Positions 16,196 to 24,164 of a stretch of 64,000 nt of DNA are shown here, one piece after another; positions within the stretch are counted from its first letter, which is position 1, and each line of letters starts with the position of its first letter. Below the pieces are notes generated by a model. That model made no database searches and was not told the origin of the DNA. It saw nothing but the letters and a program-made list of their open reading frames with translations. The stretch is taken from assembly GCF_012933445.1 (NCBI RefSeq), contig NZ_JABBNC010000002.1:434001-498000 (forward strand), in the 5' to 3' direction. Position numbers and translations under genes: made by a program. The DNA is from Actinoplanes sp. TBRC 11911. Its GTDB lineage: Bacteria; Actinomycetota; Actinomycetes; Mycobacteriales; Micromonosporaceae.

Positions 16196-16504
16196 GTGAG
16201 ATGGCGACTACCTTTGCTGACCGCCCTGGTCCAGGGCCCGTCCATGGTTCCCACGCTGCATTCCGGCGACGCCTTGGTGGTGCGCCGCGGCGGCCGGGTC
16301 AAGGCGGGGGACGTGGTGATCGCGCGCTTCCGGTCGCGGCCCGATCTGCTCGTGGTCAAGCGCGCCGTGCGTCCCGAGGACGGCGGATGGTGGATCCAGG
16401 GGGACAACGAGCTCGTCGAGGACGATTCCCGGGCGTACGGGGTAGCGGATGTCATCGGGCGGGTTTTGTTCCGTTATTACCCGCGGCCGGGCCGGCTGGG
16501 TTAG
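16196..16504 (+). CDS. sodX: Nickel-type superoxide dismutase maturation protease (S26 family)
   Basis: A 102-residue signal-peptidase-like enzyme. GPSMVPTLHSGD carries the catalytic Ser near residue 16, LLVVKRAV carries the general-base Lys, and GDNELVEDDSRAYG matches the S26 box. It cleaves the SodN propeptide. It lacks a clear membrane anchor, as is typical of SodX. Divergent pairing with sodN leaves little doubt about its role. Start GTG 16196. Confidence 0.92.
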   Translation: MRWRLPLLTALVQGPSMVPTLHSGDALVVRRGGRVKAGDVVIARFRSRPDLLVVKRAVRPEDGGWWIQGDNELVEDDSRAYGVADVIGRVLFRYYPRPGRLG

Positions 16505-16611
16505 AGTTCTTCATCCCGGGTGATCCCCGGCATCACACCGTGGTCCGCGCATACTCGCGCCCTCGACCGGCCGGTGTTCACGATCAAACCTGATGCCGTG
16601 TGGAGTCTCCT

Positions 16612-17847
16612 GTGTCTTTCTTCAGTTTCGAGCTCGATCCCGCCCTGGCCGCCGATCCCGTCTTCGACCTGCATCAACGCGGCAAGATGGCGATCAGTCC
16701 GACCGTTCCGCTGGCGAGCCGCGACCACCTCTCGCTCGCGTACACGCCCGGGGTCGCCCGGGTCTGCGAGGCCATCGCCGAGGAGCCGGCGCTCTTCCAC
16801 GACTACACGTGGACGGCGAACACGGTCGCGGTCGTCACCGACGGTTCCGCGGTGCTGGGCCTCGGTAACATCGGTCCCCGCGCCGCGATGCCGGTCATGG
16901 AGGGCAAGGCCATCCTGTTCAAGCAGTTCGGCGGCGTCGACTCGATCCCGATCTGCCTGGACACCCAGGACGTCGACGGCATCATCGCGGCGGTCAAGGC
17001 GATGGCGCCCTCGTTCGGCGGCATCAACCTGGAGGACATCAGCGCGCCCCGATGCTTCGAGATCGAGCGCCGGCTGGACGCCGAGCTCGACATCCCGGTC
17101 TTCCACGACGACCAGCACGGTACGGCGGTGGTCACGCTGGCCGCGCTGCGGAACGCGACGACGCTGCTCGGGCGCCGCTTCGCCGACCTGCGCGTGGTGA
17201 TCAGCGGGGCCGGCGCGGCCGGGGTGGCGATCACCCAGACGCTGATCGCCGCGGGCGTGGACGGCGCCAACGTGATCATCTGTGACTCCCGGGGGATCAT
17301 CCACGCCGAGCGGCCGGACCTTACCCCGACGAAGGCCGAGCTGGCCGCGACGACCAACTTCTCCGGGCGTACGGGAGGAATCGCGGAAGCCTTGATCGGC
17401 GCCGATGTGCTGATCGGGGTTTCCGGGGGCGCCATCGACGAAGCGGCGCTGGCCGGCATGGCGCCCGGCGCGATCATCTTCGCGCTGGCCAACCCGACGC
17501 CCGAGGTGCCGCCGGCGGTCGCCCACAAGTACGCGGCGATCGTCGCGACCGGCCGCAGCGACTTCCCCAACCAGATCAACAACGTGCTGGCGTTCCCCGG
17601 CATCTTCCGGGGCGCGCTCGACGTGCGGGCCAGCACGATCACGCCGGGTATGAAGGTGGCCGCGGCCGCCGCGATCGCCGACGTCGTCTCGGACGAGCTG
17701 CGGGCCGACGCGATCGTGCCGTCGCCGCTGGATCCGCGGGTCGCCCCGGCCGTGGCGAAAGCGGTCGCGGAAGCCGCGGTGATCGATGGAGTCGCCCGGC
17801 GTCCGGCTCGCTCCGAGGAACGCGCGCTTATCCCCGGAGGCAACTAG
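16612..17847 (+). CDS. NAD(P)-dependent malic enzyme
   Basis: A 411-residue malic enzyme that decarboxylates malate to pyruvate. YTPGVARVCEAIAEEP and the metal-binding HDDQHGTAVV are intact, as are the Rossmann GAGAAGVAI and IICDSRG motifs and the ALANPTPE stretch. The length matches the short bacterial type without a phosphotransacetylase-like C-terminal domain. GTG 16612 is chosen because GGAG lies 6 bases upstream; GTG 16600 is in frame too. It is followed after 11 bp by an oxidoreductase gene in the same direction. Confidence 0.93.
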   Translation: MSFFSFELDPALAADPVFDLHQRGKMAISPTVPLASRDHLSLAYTPGVARVCEAIAEEPALFHDYTWTANTVAVVTDGSAVLGLGNIGPRAAMPVMEGKAILFKQFGGVDSIPICLDTQDVDGIIAAVKAMAPSFGGINLEDISAPRCFEIERRLDAELDIPVFHDDQHGTAVVTLAALRNATTLLGRRFADLRVVISGAGAAGVAITQTLIAAGVDGANVIICDSRGIIHAERPDLTPTKAELAATTNFSGRTGGIAEALIGADVLIGVSGGAIDEAALAGMAPGAIIFALANPTPEVPPAVAHKYAAIVATGRSDFPNQINNVLAFPGIFRGALDVRASTITPGMKVAAAAAIADVVSDELRADAIVPSPLDPRVAPAVAKAVAEAAVIDGVARRPARSEERALIPGGN

Positions 17848-17858
17848 GGTTCTGGGGT

Positions 17859-18809
17859 ATGCGCGCCGCCTACGCCAGCACCACCAACCCCGAATCCCCC
17901 CTTGATGAACTCACGGTCGCCGATGTCCCGGAGCCGACTCCGCCGGACGGCTGGGCCGTCGTCGAGGTGCGGGCCGCCTCGCTCAACCGCCATGATCTGT
18001 GGTCGCTGCGCGGGGTCGGCCTGCCCGCCGACCGCCTGCCGATGATCCTCGGCTGCGACGCCGCCGGGGTGGACGCCGACGGCAACGAGGTCGTCGTCTA
18101 CCCGGTGGTCGAGGACAAGGCCGACCCGCGAGGCTATTCGCTGTTGTCCGAGCGCTTCCCGGGCACGTTCGCCGAGCGGGTGGCCGTGCCCCGGGAAAAC
18201 CTGGTGGCCAAGCCGGCCGGGGTGTCGTTCCTCGACGCGGCGTGCCTGCCGACGGCCTGGCTGACCGCGTACAGCATGCTGACCGGCCGCGGCCGGGTCG
18301 ATCAAGCCGCCTCGGTGCTGGTCCAGGGCGCCGGCGGCGGGGTGGCCACGGCCGCTGTCGCACTCGCCGCGGCGATGGGCAAGCGGGTGTACGCCACCAG
18401 CCGCGACCCGGGTAAGCGGGAGCGCATCGCCGCTCTGGGCGCCACCGCGGTGGAACCAGGCGCGCGACTACCCGAGCGGGTCGACGTCGTGATCGAGTCG
18501 GTCGGCGCGCCCACGTTCGACCACTCGATGAAGTGCAGCGCGCCCGGCGCCCGGATCGTGGTCTGCGGCGCGACCGCCGGCAACCAGGCGACGATCGACC
18601 TGCGCCGGGTGTTCGCCATGCAGCTGGAGATCCTCGGCAGCACCATGGGCACCCGGGCCGACCTGGAGGGCCTGCTGGAGTTCCTGGCCGCGAACGAGCT
18701 GCGCCCGGTGATCGACTCGACGTACGGCTTCACCGCGATCGCGGACGCCTTCGCCCACCTCGAGTCGGGCACCGTGTTCGGCAAGGTGGCCGTCGACTAC
18801 CTGCACTGA
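17859..18809 (+). CDS. MDR-family zinc-type alcohol dehydrogenase / quinone oxidoreductase
   Basis: A 316-residue medium-chain dehydrogenase/reductase. The GroES-like N-terminal half has NRHDLWSLRGVG and GCDAAGVD, and the Rossmann fold has VLVQGAGGGVATAAVALAAAMG and YATSRDPGKRE. The catalytic zinc ligands of alcohol dehydrogenases are not all obvious, so it may be a zinc-independent quinone oxidoreductase. Substrate unknown. It is probably cotranscribed with the malic enzyme and convergent with the lipoprotein hydrolase. Confidence 0.87.
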   Translation: MRAAYASTTNPESPLDELTVADVPEPTPPDGWAVVEVRAASLNRHDLWSLRGVGLPADRLPMILGCDAAGVDADGNEVVVYPVVEDKADPRGYSLLSERFPGTFAERVAVPRENLVAKPAGVSFLDAACLPTAWLTAYSMLTGRGRVDQAASVLVQGAGGGVATAAVALAAAMGKRVYATSRDPGKRERIAALGATAVEPGARLPERVDVVIESVGAPTFDHSMKCSAPGARIVVCGATAGNQATIDLRRVFAMQLEILGSTMGTRADLEGLLEFLAANELRPVIDSTYGFTAIADAFAHLESGTVFGKVAVDYLH

Positions 18810-18816
18810 GGGCGGC

Positions 18817-19692
18817 TCAGAAACCCTTCAAGGTCTCGTTCAGGAACCGCAGCACGGCCGGGTCCATCAGGCGGTAACCGAGTTGGCCGGGCCGCAGATA
18901 GTTGGCGTGCGAGACGCCCTGCAGCACTACGTAGCTCTTGGGCCACGGGACACGGGCGTACGCGGCTCGGCTCTTCGCCATCGGCACCACCGGGTCCGCC
19001 GTGCCCTGCAGGAAGAGCATGCGGGCCGGTGGGCCGGCGAAGGCGCCGGGCGCGCGCCAGCCGGAGAGGATGACGCCGGAACGCAGCCGCGGGTCGTGGC
19101 CCTTCACGAAGAGCCCGCTCGTCGTGTATCCGCCCGCCGAGTGGCCCACCGCCCCGATGTGGTTGATGTCGATGTGCCCGGCGAGCGGGTCGTCCGGGGT
19201 CGCGGCGAGCCGGAGCATCCGCTTGATCACGTAACGCGCGTCGTCCGGTTGGTTCACGATGTCCCAGCGCCGGTAGTCGCGCGTGAACTCATGCGTGTAC
19301 GGATAGCTGGGCGCGGCCACGACGTATCCGGCGGCCGCCCACCCGGCGAGTGTGGCCGCCACCCGTTGGGGTGATCCGCTGAGCCCGTGGCTGTAGAGCA
19401 CGAGCGGGAAGCGACCGAGCGCCGGCGGCAACCCGGTCGTCGGTCCGAGCCCGACCGCCAGCATCGACATCGCCGGGTAGAAGACCATGGTGGGCAGCGG
19501 ACGGTGCTGGCCCCGCTGCAGCCGCAGCACGCGTAACCCGACCGGGTAATTCTCCGGCGGCCGCGCCGCCGCCGCGACCGGCATCGGTGGCCGCGCGGCC
19601 ACCGGCAGTGCGACCGGCCGCCCGGAGCATGAGGCAAAACCCAAGAGGGTGAAGACCGCCAGAAACATCCCGCCGACCCGCCGCGTTCCCAT
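18817..19692 (-). CDS. Secreted lipoprotein alpha/beta hydrolase (PET hydrolase/lipase-like)
   Basis: A 291-residue protein. A signal peptide MFLAVFTLLGFASC ends in a lipobox-like FASC at Cys22, suggesting a membrane-anchored lipoprotein. The catalytic fold shows LVLYSHGLSGSP (oxyanion region), the elbow GHSAGGY with nucleophile Ser, FLQGTADPVVP for the acid and GVSHANYL for the His. This resembles platelet-activating-factor acetylhydrolase/cutinase-like esterases. The substrate is unknown. Confidence 0.85.
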   Translation of the reverse strand: MGTRRVGGMFLAVFTLLGFASCSGRPVALPVAARPPMPVAAAARPPENYPVGLRVLRLQRGQHRPLPTMVFYPAMSMLAVGLGPTTGLPPALGRFPLVLYSHGLSGSPQRVAATLAGWAAAGYVVAAPSYPYTHEFTRDYRRWDIVNQPDDARYVIKRMLRLAATPDDPLAGHIDINHIGAVGHSAGGYTTSGLFVKGHDPRLRSGVILSGWRAPGAFAGPPARMLFLQGTADPVVPMAKSRAAYARVPWPKSYVVLQGVSHANYLRPGQLGYRLMDPAVLRFLNETLKGF

Positions 19693-19813
19693 GATCCGAC
19701 GTTACGGCCGGACACTCCCACTTAGGGGTGAATTCCCCAGACCGAGTGTGTTCGTCCTGCTAAAGGCGGGTGCGGGCTATGCGGGCGAGCGCGGCTTCGC
19801 TATGGTCGTCGCC

Positions 19814-19978
19814 ATGTCTGACAACCGAGTCGATCCGAGCGGCAACACCGAGGCCTTCCGGGCGTTCAAGGCGGAGCCGTCCACCGAGCCGGCCGCGGCT
19901 TCCAAGACTCCGCTGATCGTGGGCGGCATCGTCGTCGCCGTGGTGCTGATCGCGCTGATCGTGTGGCTGGTTTCCTAG
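19814..19978 (+). CDS. Small single-pass membrane protein
   Basis: A 54-residue protein: a polar N-terminal half (NTEAFRAFKAEPSTEPAA) and one C-terminal transmembrane helix, LIVGGIVVAVVLIALIVWLV, ending just after it. This looks like a tail-anchored peptide. An open frame extends upstream to 19649, but ATG 19814 gives the sensible start. It lies between two genes on the opposite strand. Function unknown. Confidence 0.65.
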   Translation: MSDNRVDPSGNTEAFRAFKAEPSTEPAAASKTPLIVGGIVVAVVLIALIVWLVS

Positions 19979-19997
19979 CTCTTTCATTGGCCGGCGT

Positions 19998-21107
19998 TTA
20001 TTGGCCCAGCGCCCCTCGCGCCTGGTCGGCGATCTCCAGCTCCTCGTCGGTCGGGACCACACACACCGCGATCCGCGAGTCGTCCGACGAGATGCGCTCC
20101 TCGTTCGCCGCGTTGAGGGCCGGGTCAAGCACGATGCCCAGCGACTCCAGGCCGCCGAGCGACGCCGCCCGCACGGCCGGAGCGTTTTCGCCGACGCCCG
20201 CGGTGAAGGTGATCGCGTCGACCCGGCCCAGCACCGCCAGGTAGGCGCCCACGTACTCGCGGATCCGCCGGCAATACACGTCGAAGGCGAGCGTCGCGGC
20301 CGGGTCGCCGGCCGCGCGCCGGTGCAGCACCGCCCGCAGATCGTTCTCACCGGTCAGCCCGAGCAAACCGGCATGACGGGTCAGCGAATTCTCGATCTCG
20401 TCGATCGGCAGACCCGCCACCCGGTGCAGATGGAAGACCACGGTAGGGTCGACGTCGCCGCTGCGCGTCCCCATCACCAGGCCGCCCTGCGGAGACAATC
20501 CCATCGTCGTCGCCACGCTGCGGCCGCCCGCCACGGCACAGGCGCTCGCGCCGTTGCCCAGATGCAGCGTGATCACGTTGGTGTCGTCGACCGGCCGGCC
20601 GAGCAACGCGGCGGTCCGCCGCGACACGTACGCGTGCGACGTCCCGTGGAACCCGTACCGCCGAATCTGCCACCGCTGGGCGAGGCTCGCGTCGATCGCC
20701 CAGGTCACGCCCTCCGGCGGGATCGTCGCGTGGAACGCCGTGTCGAACACCGCCACCTGCGGCACCGACGGCAGCAGCTTGCGGGCCACCGCGATCCCGC
20801 TGAGCGCGGCCGGATTGTGCAGCGGCGCGAGCGGCACCACCGCCTCGATCTGCGCCACCACGTCGTCGTCGATCAGCGTGGCGGTGGTGAACGCGGGGCC
20901 GCCGTGCACCACCCGATGCCCGACCGCGGCCAGGTCGTCCAGGTCGAGCTCGTCCATGATCCGCTGCAGCGCGGCGCGGTGGTCGGGGGCGTCGCCGCCC
21001 TGCTCGCCGATCCGCTCGATCAGGCCCTTGGCCACCGTCGACGCGCCGTCGAACAAGCGGTACTTCACCGAGGAGGAACCGCTGTTGAGCACCAGCACCC
21101 GGCTCAT
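19998..21107 (-). CDS. ackA: Acetate kinase
   Basis: A 369-residue enzyme interconverting acetyl phosphate plus ADP with acetate plus ATP. LVLNSGSSSVKYRLF opens the ASKHA fold. RYGFHGTSHAYVS, HLGNGASACAVAGGRS and FTAGVGENAPAVR are standard acetate-kinase signatures. ATG 21107 overlaps the pta stop as ATGA, so the two are translationally coupled and form the acetate overflow/activation pathway. Confidence 0.96.
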   Translation of the reverse strand: MSRVLVLNSGSSSVKYRLFDGASTVAKGLIERIGEQGGDAPDHRAALQRIMDELDLDDLAAVGHRVVHGGPAFTTATLIDDDVVAQIEAVVPLAPLHNPAALSGIAVARKLLPSVPQVAVFDTAFHATIPPEGVTWAIDASLAQRWQIRRYGFHGTSHAYVSRRTAALLGRPVDDTNVITLHLGNGASACAVAGGRSVATTMGLSPQGGLVMGTRSGDVDPTVVFHLHRVAGLPIDEIENSLTRHAGLLGLTGENDLRAVLHRRAAGDPAATLAFDVYCRRIREYVGAYLAVLGRVDAITFTAGVGENAPAVRAASLGGLESLGIVLDPALNAANEERISSDDSRIAVCVVPTDEELEIADQARGALGQ

Positions 21108-23161
21108 CGCGCCGCCGCCTGGATCGCCGTGATCGCCACCGTGTTCACGATGTCCTTTACCGTCGCGCCGCGGGACAGGTCGTTGACCGGCCGCCGCAGC
21201 CCCTGCATGACCGGCCCGACCGCGACCGCCCCGGCCGAGCGCTGCACCGCCTTGTACGTGTTGTTGCCGGTGTTCAGATCGGGGAACACGAACACCGTCG
21301 CCTTGCCGGCCACCTCGCTCGACGGCAGCTTCGTCGCCGCCACCGCCGGATCGATGGCCGCGTCGTACTGGATCGGGCCCTCGACCGGCAGATCGGGTCG
21401 TCGCTCGCGGACCAGGGCGGTGGCCGCCGCGACCTTTTCCACGTCGGCGCCCGCGCCGGAACTGCCGGTGGAGTAGGACAGCATCGCGACCCTCGGCTCG
21501 ATGCCGAAGGCCGCGGCAGTGTCCGCCGAGGACAGTGCGATGTCGGCCAGCTGCTCGGCGTCCGGGTCGGGGTTGACCGCGCAGTCCCCGTAGACCAGGA
21601 CGCGGTCGGCCAGCAGCATGAAGAACACACTGGACGCGACCGACACCCCCGGCACCGTCTTGATGATCTCGAAGGCCGGCCGGATCGTCGCCGCCGTCGT
21701 GTGGTTCGCCCCGGAGACCATGCCGTCGGCCAGCCCGGCGGACACCATCATGGTGCCGAAGTAATTCACGTCGCGGACCACGTCGTACGCCAGATCGAGT
21801 GTCACACCACGGTGTTTGCGCAGCTCCGCATACCGCGGGGCGAAGTCGTCGCGCCACGGGCTGGTCTCCGGATCGACCACCCGGGCGCCCTCGATGGACA
21901 CCCCGATCTCGCGCGCCCGGCGCTCGATCACGGCCGGGTCGCCGAGCAGCGTGAGGTCGGCGACGCCGCGCCGCAGCAGCGTCTCGGTGGCGCGCAGGAT
22001 GCGCTCCTCGGAGCCCTCAGGCAGCACCAGGTGACGACGGTCGGCGCGGGCCTTGTCGATCAAATCGTTCTCGAACATCAGCGGGGTGACCCGCGAGGAC
22101 CGGGCCACGTCCAGCAGCCGGGCCAGCTCGGCAGTGTCCACACTCTCCTCGAACGCGCCGAGCGCGGCCTGCACCTTGCGCGGCGTGCCGGTGCCGAGCC
22201 GGGACCGGATGCGCGCGGCGGACGCGATCGTGTGATAGCTGTCCGAGGGCACCACGAGCATCGCCAGCCCCGTATTCAGCCGCTCGATCACCTTGAGCGC
22301 GCGCGGATCGGGGAACTCGCCCAGCGTCAGCACGAGACCGGCGAGCGTCACGTTACCCGCCGCGTGCGCGGCACTCGCGGCGACGAGCAGGTCGGCCCGG
22401 TCGCCCGGGGTGATCAGCAACGCGCCGTCGGTCAGGTGGTCGAGCACGGCCGGGACGTGCGCGGCGCCGACCACGTAGTCGAGCACGTCGCGGTCGAGGG
22501 CCCCGCCGAGCACCGTGGCGTCCAGCTCGGCGGCCACCTCGGCCACGGTCGGCGAGCCCACGGCCGGCACCTCGGGGATCGCCCAGCACGGCACCGGGAG
22601 GCCGGGATCGACGAAATCGCCGTTCACCCTGTTGGCGATCAGCGCGACCACCGTCGCGTTCAGGTCGGTGAACGAGTGGACCGCGCTGCGGGCGGCCGCC
22701 GCGAGCGACTCGGCCGAACGCCCCTCACCGCTGATCACCGGCAGCACCACGCTGCCGAACTCGGTCGCCAGCCGCGCGTTGAAGCCCAGCTCGCGGGGCA
22801 TCTTGTCGTCGCCGTCGGTGTCCCAGCCGGAGAAGTCGCTGCCGATCACCACGACCGTCGCGGACCGGCGCTCGACCTCGTTGTAACGCTCGACGATGCG
22901 GGAGATCAGCTCCTCCCACTTGCCGTCGGCGACCAGCGCGCTCGCCTCGGCGGCGGTGACGCCGAACGAATCCGCATAGGGCGCGACCACCGGATAACGC
23001 TCGGTCAGCAGGGTGAGCAGGGCGTCGTCGCGAGCCGAGAGGAGCGGGCGGAACACGCCGATGCGGGCGACCCGCCGGGACAGCAACTCCACCAGACCGA
23101 GGGCGACGGTTCCCTTCCCGACGCTTGGTTCGAGACCCGCCACGTAGATGCTTTGTGCCAC
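21104..23161 (-). CDS. pta: Phosphate acetyltransferase (long form)
   Basis: A 685-residue long-form Pta. It has an N-terminal P-loop-like BioD/CobB-type domain (YVAGLEPSVGKGTVALGL), a central DRTGG domain with ALLITPGDRADLLVA (about 225-340) and the C-terminal PTA_PTB catalytic domain (HLVLPEGSEERILRA onward; MVSGANHTTAATIRPA; FVFPDLNTGNNTYKAVQR). It converts acetyl-CoA and phosphate to acetyl phosphate. It starts at GTG 23161, 21 bp after the ATPase gene, and overlaps ackA. Confidence 0.95.
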   Translation of the reverse strand: MAQSIYVAGLEPSVGKGTVALGLVELLSRRVARIGVFRPLLSARDDALLTLLTERYPVVAPYADSFGVTAAEASALVADGKWEELISRIVERYNEVERRSATVVVIGSDFSGWDTDGDDKMPRELGFNARLATEFGSVVLPVISGEGRSAESLAAAARSAVHSFTDLNATVVALIANRVNGDFVDPGLPVPCWAIPEVPAVGSPTVAEVAAELDATVLGGALDRDVLDYVVGAAHVPAVLDHLTDGALLITPGDRADLLVAASAAHAAGNVTLAGLVLTLGEFPDPRALKVIERLNTGLAMLVVPSDSYHTIASAARIRSRLGTGTPRKVQAALGAFEESVDTAELARLLDVARSSRVTPLMFENDLIDKARADRRHLVLPEGSEERILRATETLLRRGVADLTLLGDPAVIERRAREIGVSIEGARVVDPETSPWRDDFAPRYAELRKHRGVTLDLAYDVVRDVNYFGTMMVSAGLADGMVSGANHTTAATIRPAFEIIKTVPGVSVASSVFFMLLADRVLVYGDCAVNPDPDAEQLADIALSSADTAAAFGIEPRVAMLSYSTGSSGAGADVEKVAAATALVRERRPDLPVEGPIQYDAAIDPAVAATKLPSSEVAGKATVFVFPDLNTGNNTYKAVQRSAGAVAVGPVMQGLRRPVNDLSRGATVKDIVNTVAITAIQAAAR

Positions 23162-23182
23162 GTCCTCAACCTACCGCCGTCG

Positions 23183-23941
23183 CTAGTCGCGCGAATTGGC
23201 CTGTGGATAACCCAGAACCGACCGCAGGAACGTGTCCGGAGAGTCCAGGAAACGCCGCCAATTGCCGACGATGTCGAGCTCTTCCCAGGTGGCCTTGCGG
23301 ATCCCGTGCGAACCCAGCTCGAGGATCGTCGCGCCGGGCAGCGCGGTCAGCAGCGGGGAGTGGGTGGCGACGACCACCTGGGCGCCCTCGGCGCGAAGAC
23401 CGTCGAGGCGGCCCAGCATGCCCAGCGTCGAGACGAACGAGAGCGGCGCCTCCGGCTCGTCCATCAGGTAGAAGCCCGGCCCGCCGAACTTACGGCCCAG
23501 CACGTCCAGAAAGCCCTCGCCATGACTCTTCTGATGCAGCTCGGCGTCGAGATTCGGCCCGCGCATCGGCGGGTTCTGTTCCAGATAGGTGTAGAGGCCG
23601 TGCATGGTCTCGGCGCGCAGGAAGTAGGCGTGGCCGCCGCCGCCCGCACCGCGGATCACCCGCAACGCGCCGGCCAGCGGCGACTCACTCGCCCGCGTCT
23701 GGTGCCGGGCACCCCGCGAGCCACCCTCCGCATTCAGCCCGTACGCCCCGGCCAAGCCCTCGATCAACGTGGACTTGCCGGACCCGTTCTCGCCGACCAG
23801 GAAGGTCACCCCGGCCGGGACGTTCAGCCCGTGCTCGAGGACCGCGGCCACCGCCGGGATCGACGCCCACCAGGCCTTCCGGTCCACGGTCGCGGCCGGA
23901 TCCCGCTCGACGCGCCGCACCGGGCGGGAACTATCCCTCAT
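23183..23941 (-). CDS. AAA/ABC-type ATPase of unknown function
   Basis: A 252-residue ATPase. Walker A is GENGSGKST (about residues 50-58), Walker B is FYLMDEPEA (about 157-165) and a switch histidine follows in VVVATHSPLL. It has the compact RecF/SMC-like ABC head arrangement without coiled coil or membrane partner. It overlaps the DUF6104 gene upstream and is 21 bp from pta, so it is probably cotranscribed with pta-ackA. Function unknown. Confidence 0.8.
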   Translation of the reverse strand: MRDSSRPVRRVERDPAATVDRKAWWASIPAVAAVLEHGLNVPAGVTFLVGENGSGKSTLIEGLAGAYGLNAEGGSRGARHQTRASESPLAGALRVIRGAGGGGHAYFLRAETMHGLYTYLEQNPPMRGPNLDAELHQKSHGEGFLDVLGRKFGGPGFYLMDEPEAPLSFVSTLGMLGRLDGLRAEGAQVVVATHSPLLTALPGATILELGSHGIRKATWEELDIVGNWRRFLDSPDTFLRSVLGYPQANSRD

Positions 23942-24110
23942 CGTCCTCGTCGTCGCGGGCCAGCCACGTCGCCAGCCGCTCGATCGGCGTCTCGAACTCG
24001 GGGTTGAGGTCGACGAACGTGCGCAGTTGCTCGCTCAGCCACTCGAACGTCACGGTCTCCTCGCCGCGCCGCTCGGCCAGCTCCTCGATGCCTCGATCGG
24101 TGAAGTACAC
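23931..24110 (-). CDS. DUF6104 family small protein
   Basis: A 59-residue protein that begins with GTG and reads YFTDRGIEELAERRGEE, followed by VTFEWLSEQLRTFVDLNP and ERLATWLARDDED. This matches a small, strongly conserved actinobacterial family, DUF6104. TGGAGGAATC precedes the GTG. Its 3' end overlaps the ATPase start by 11 bp. The acidic helical tail suggests a protein-interaction role; no function is known. Confidence 0.82.
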   Translation of the reverse strand: MYFTDRGIEELAERRGEETVTFEWLSEQLRTFVDLNPEFETPIERLATWLARDDEDDEG

Positions 24111-24126
24111 GATTCCTCCAGCGTGC

Positions 24127-24154
24127 CGAAGGGGCGCCCGAGGGCGCCCCTTCG
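24127..24154. terminator. Strong inverted repeat after kgd
   Basis: CGAAGGGGCGCCC and its complement are separated by only two bases (GA). It lies 11 bp after the kgd stop and just upstream of the DUF6104 operon, and it probably ends kgd transcription. Confidence 0.8.
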
Positions 24155-24164
24155 TATAACGGAA

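Noticed and set aside
21701..24007. Plus-strand open frame of 768 codons across pta and the ATPase gene
   Set aside because: It spans two confidently called genes on the other strand and has no domain signal.
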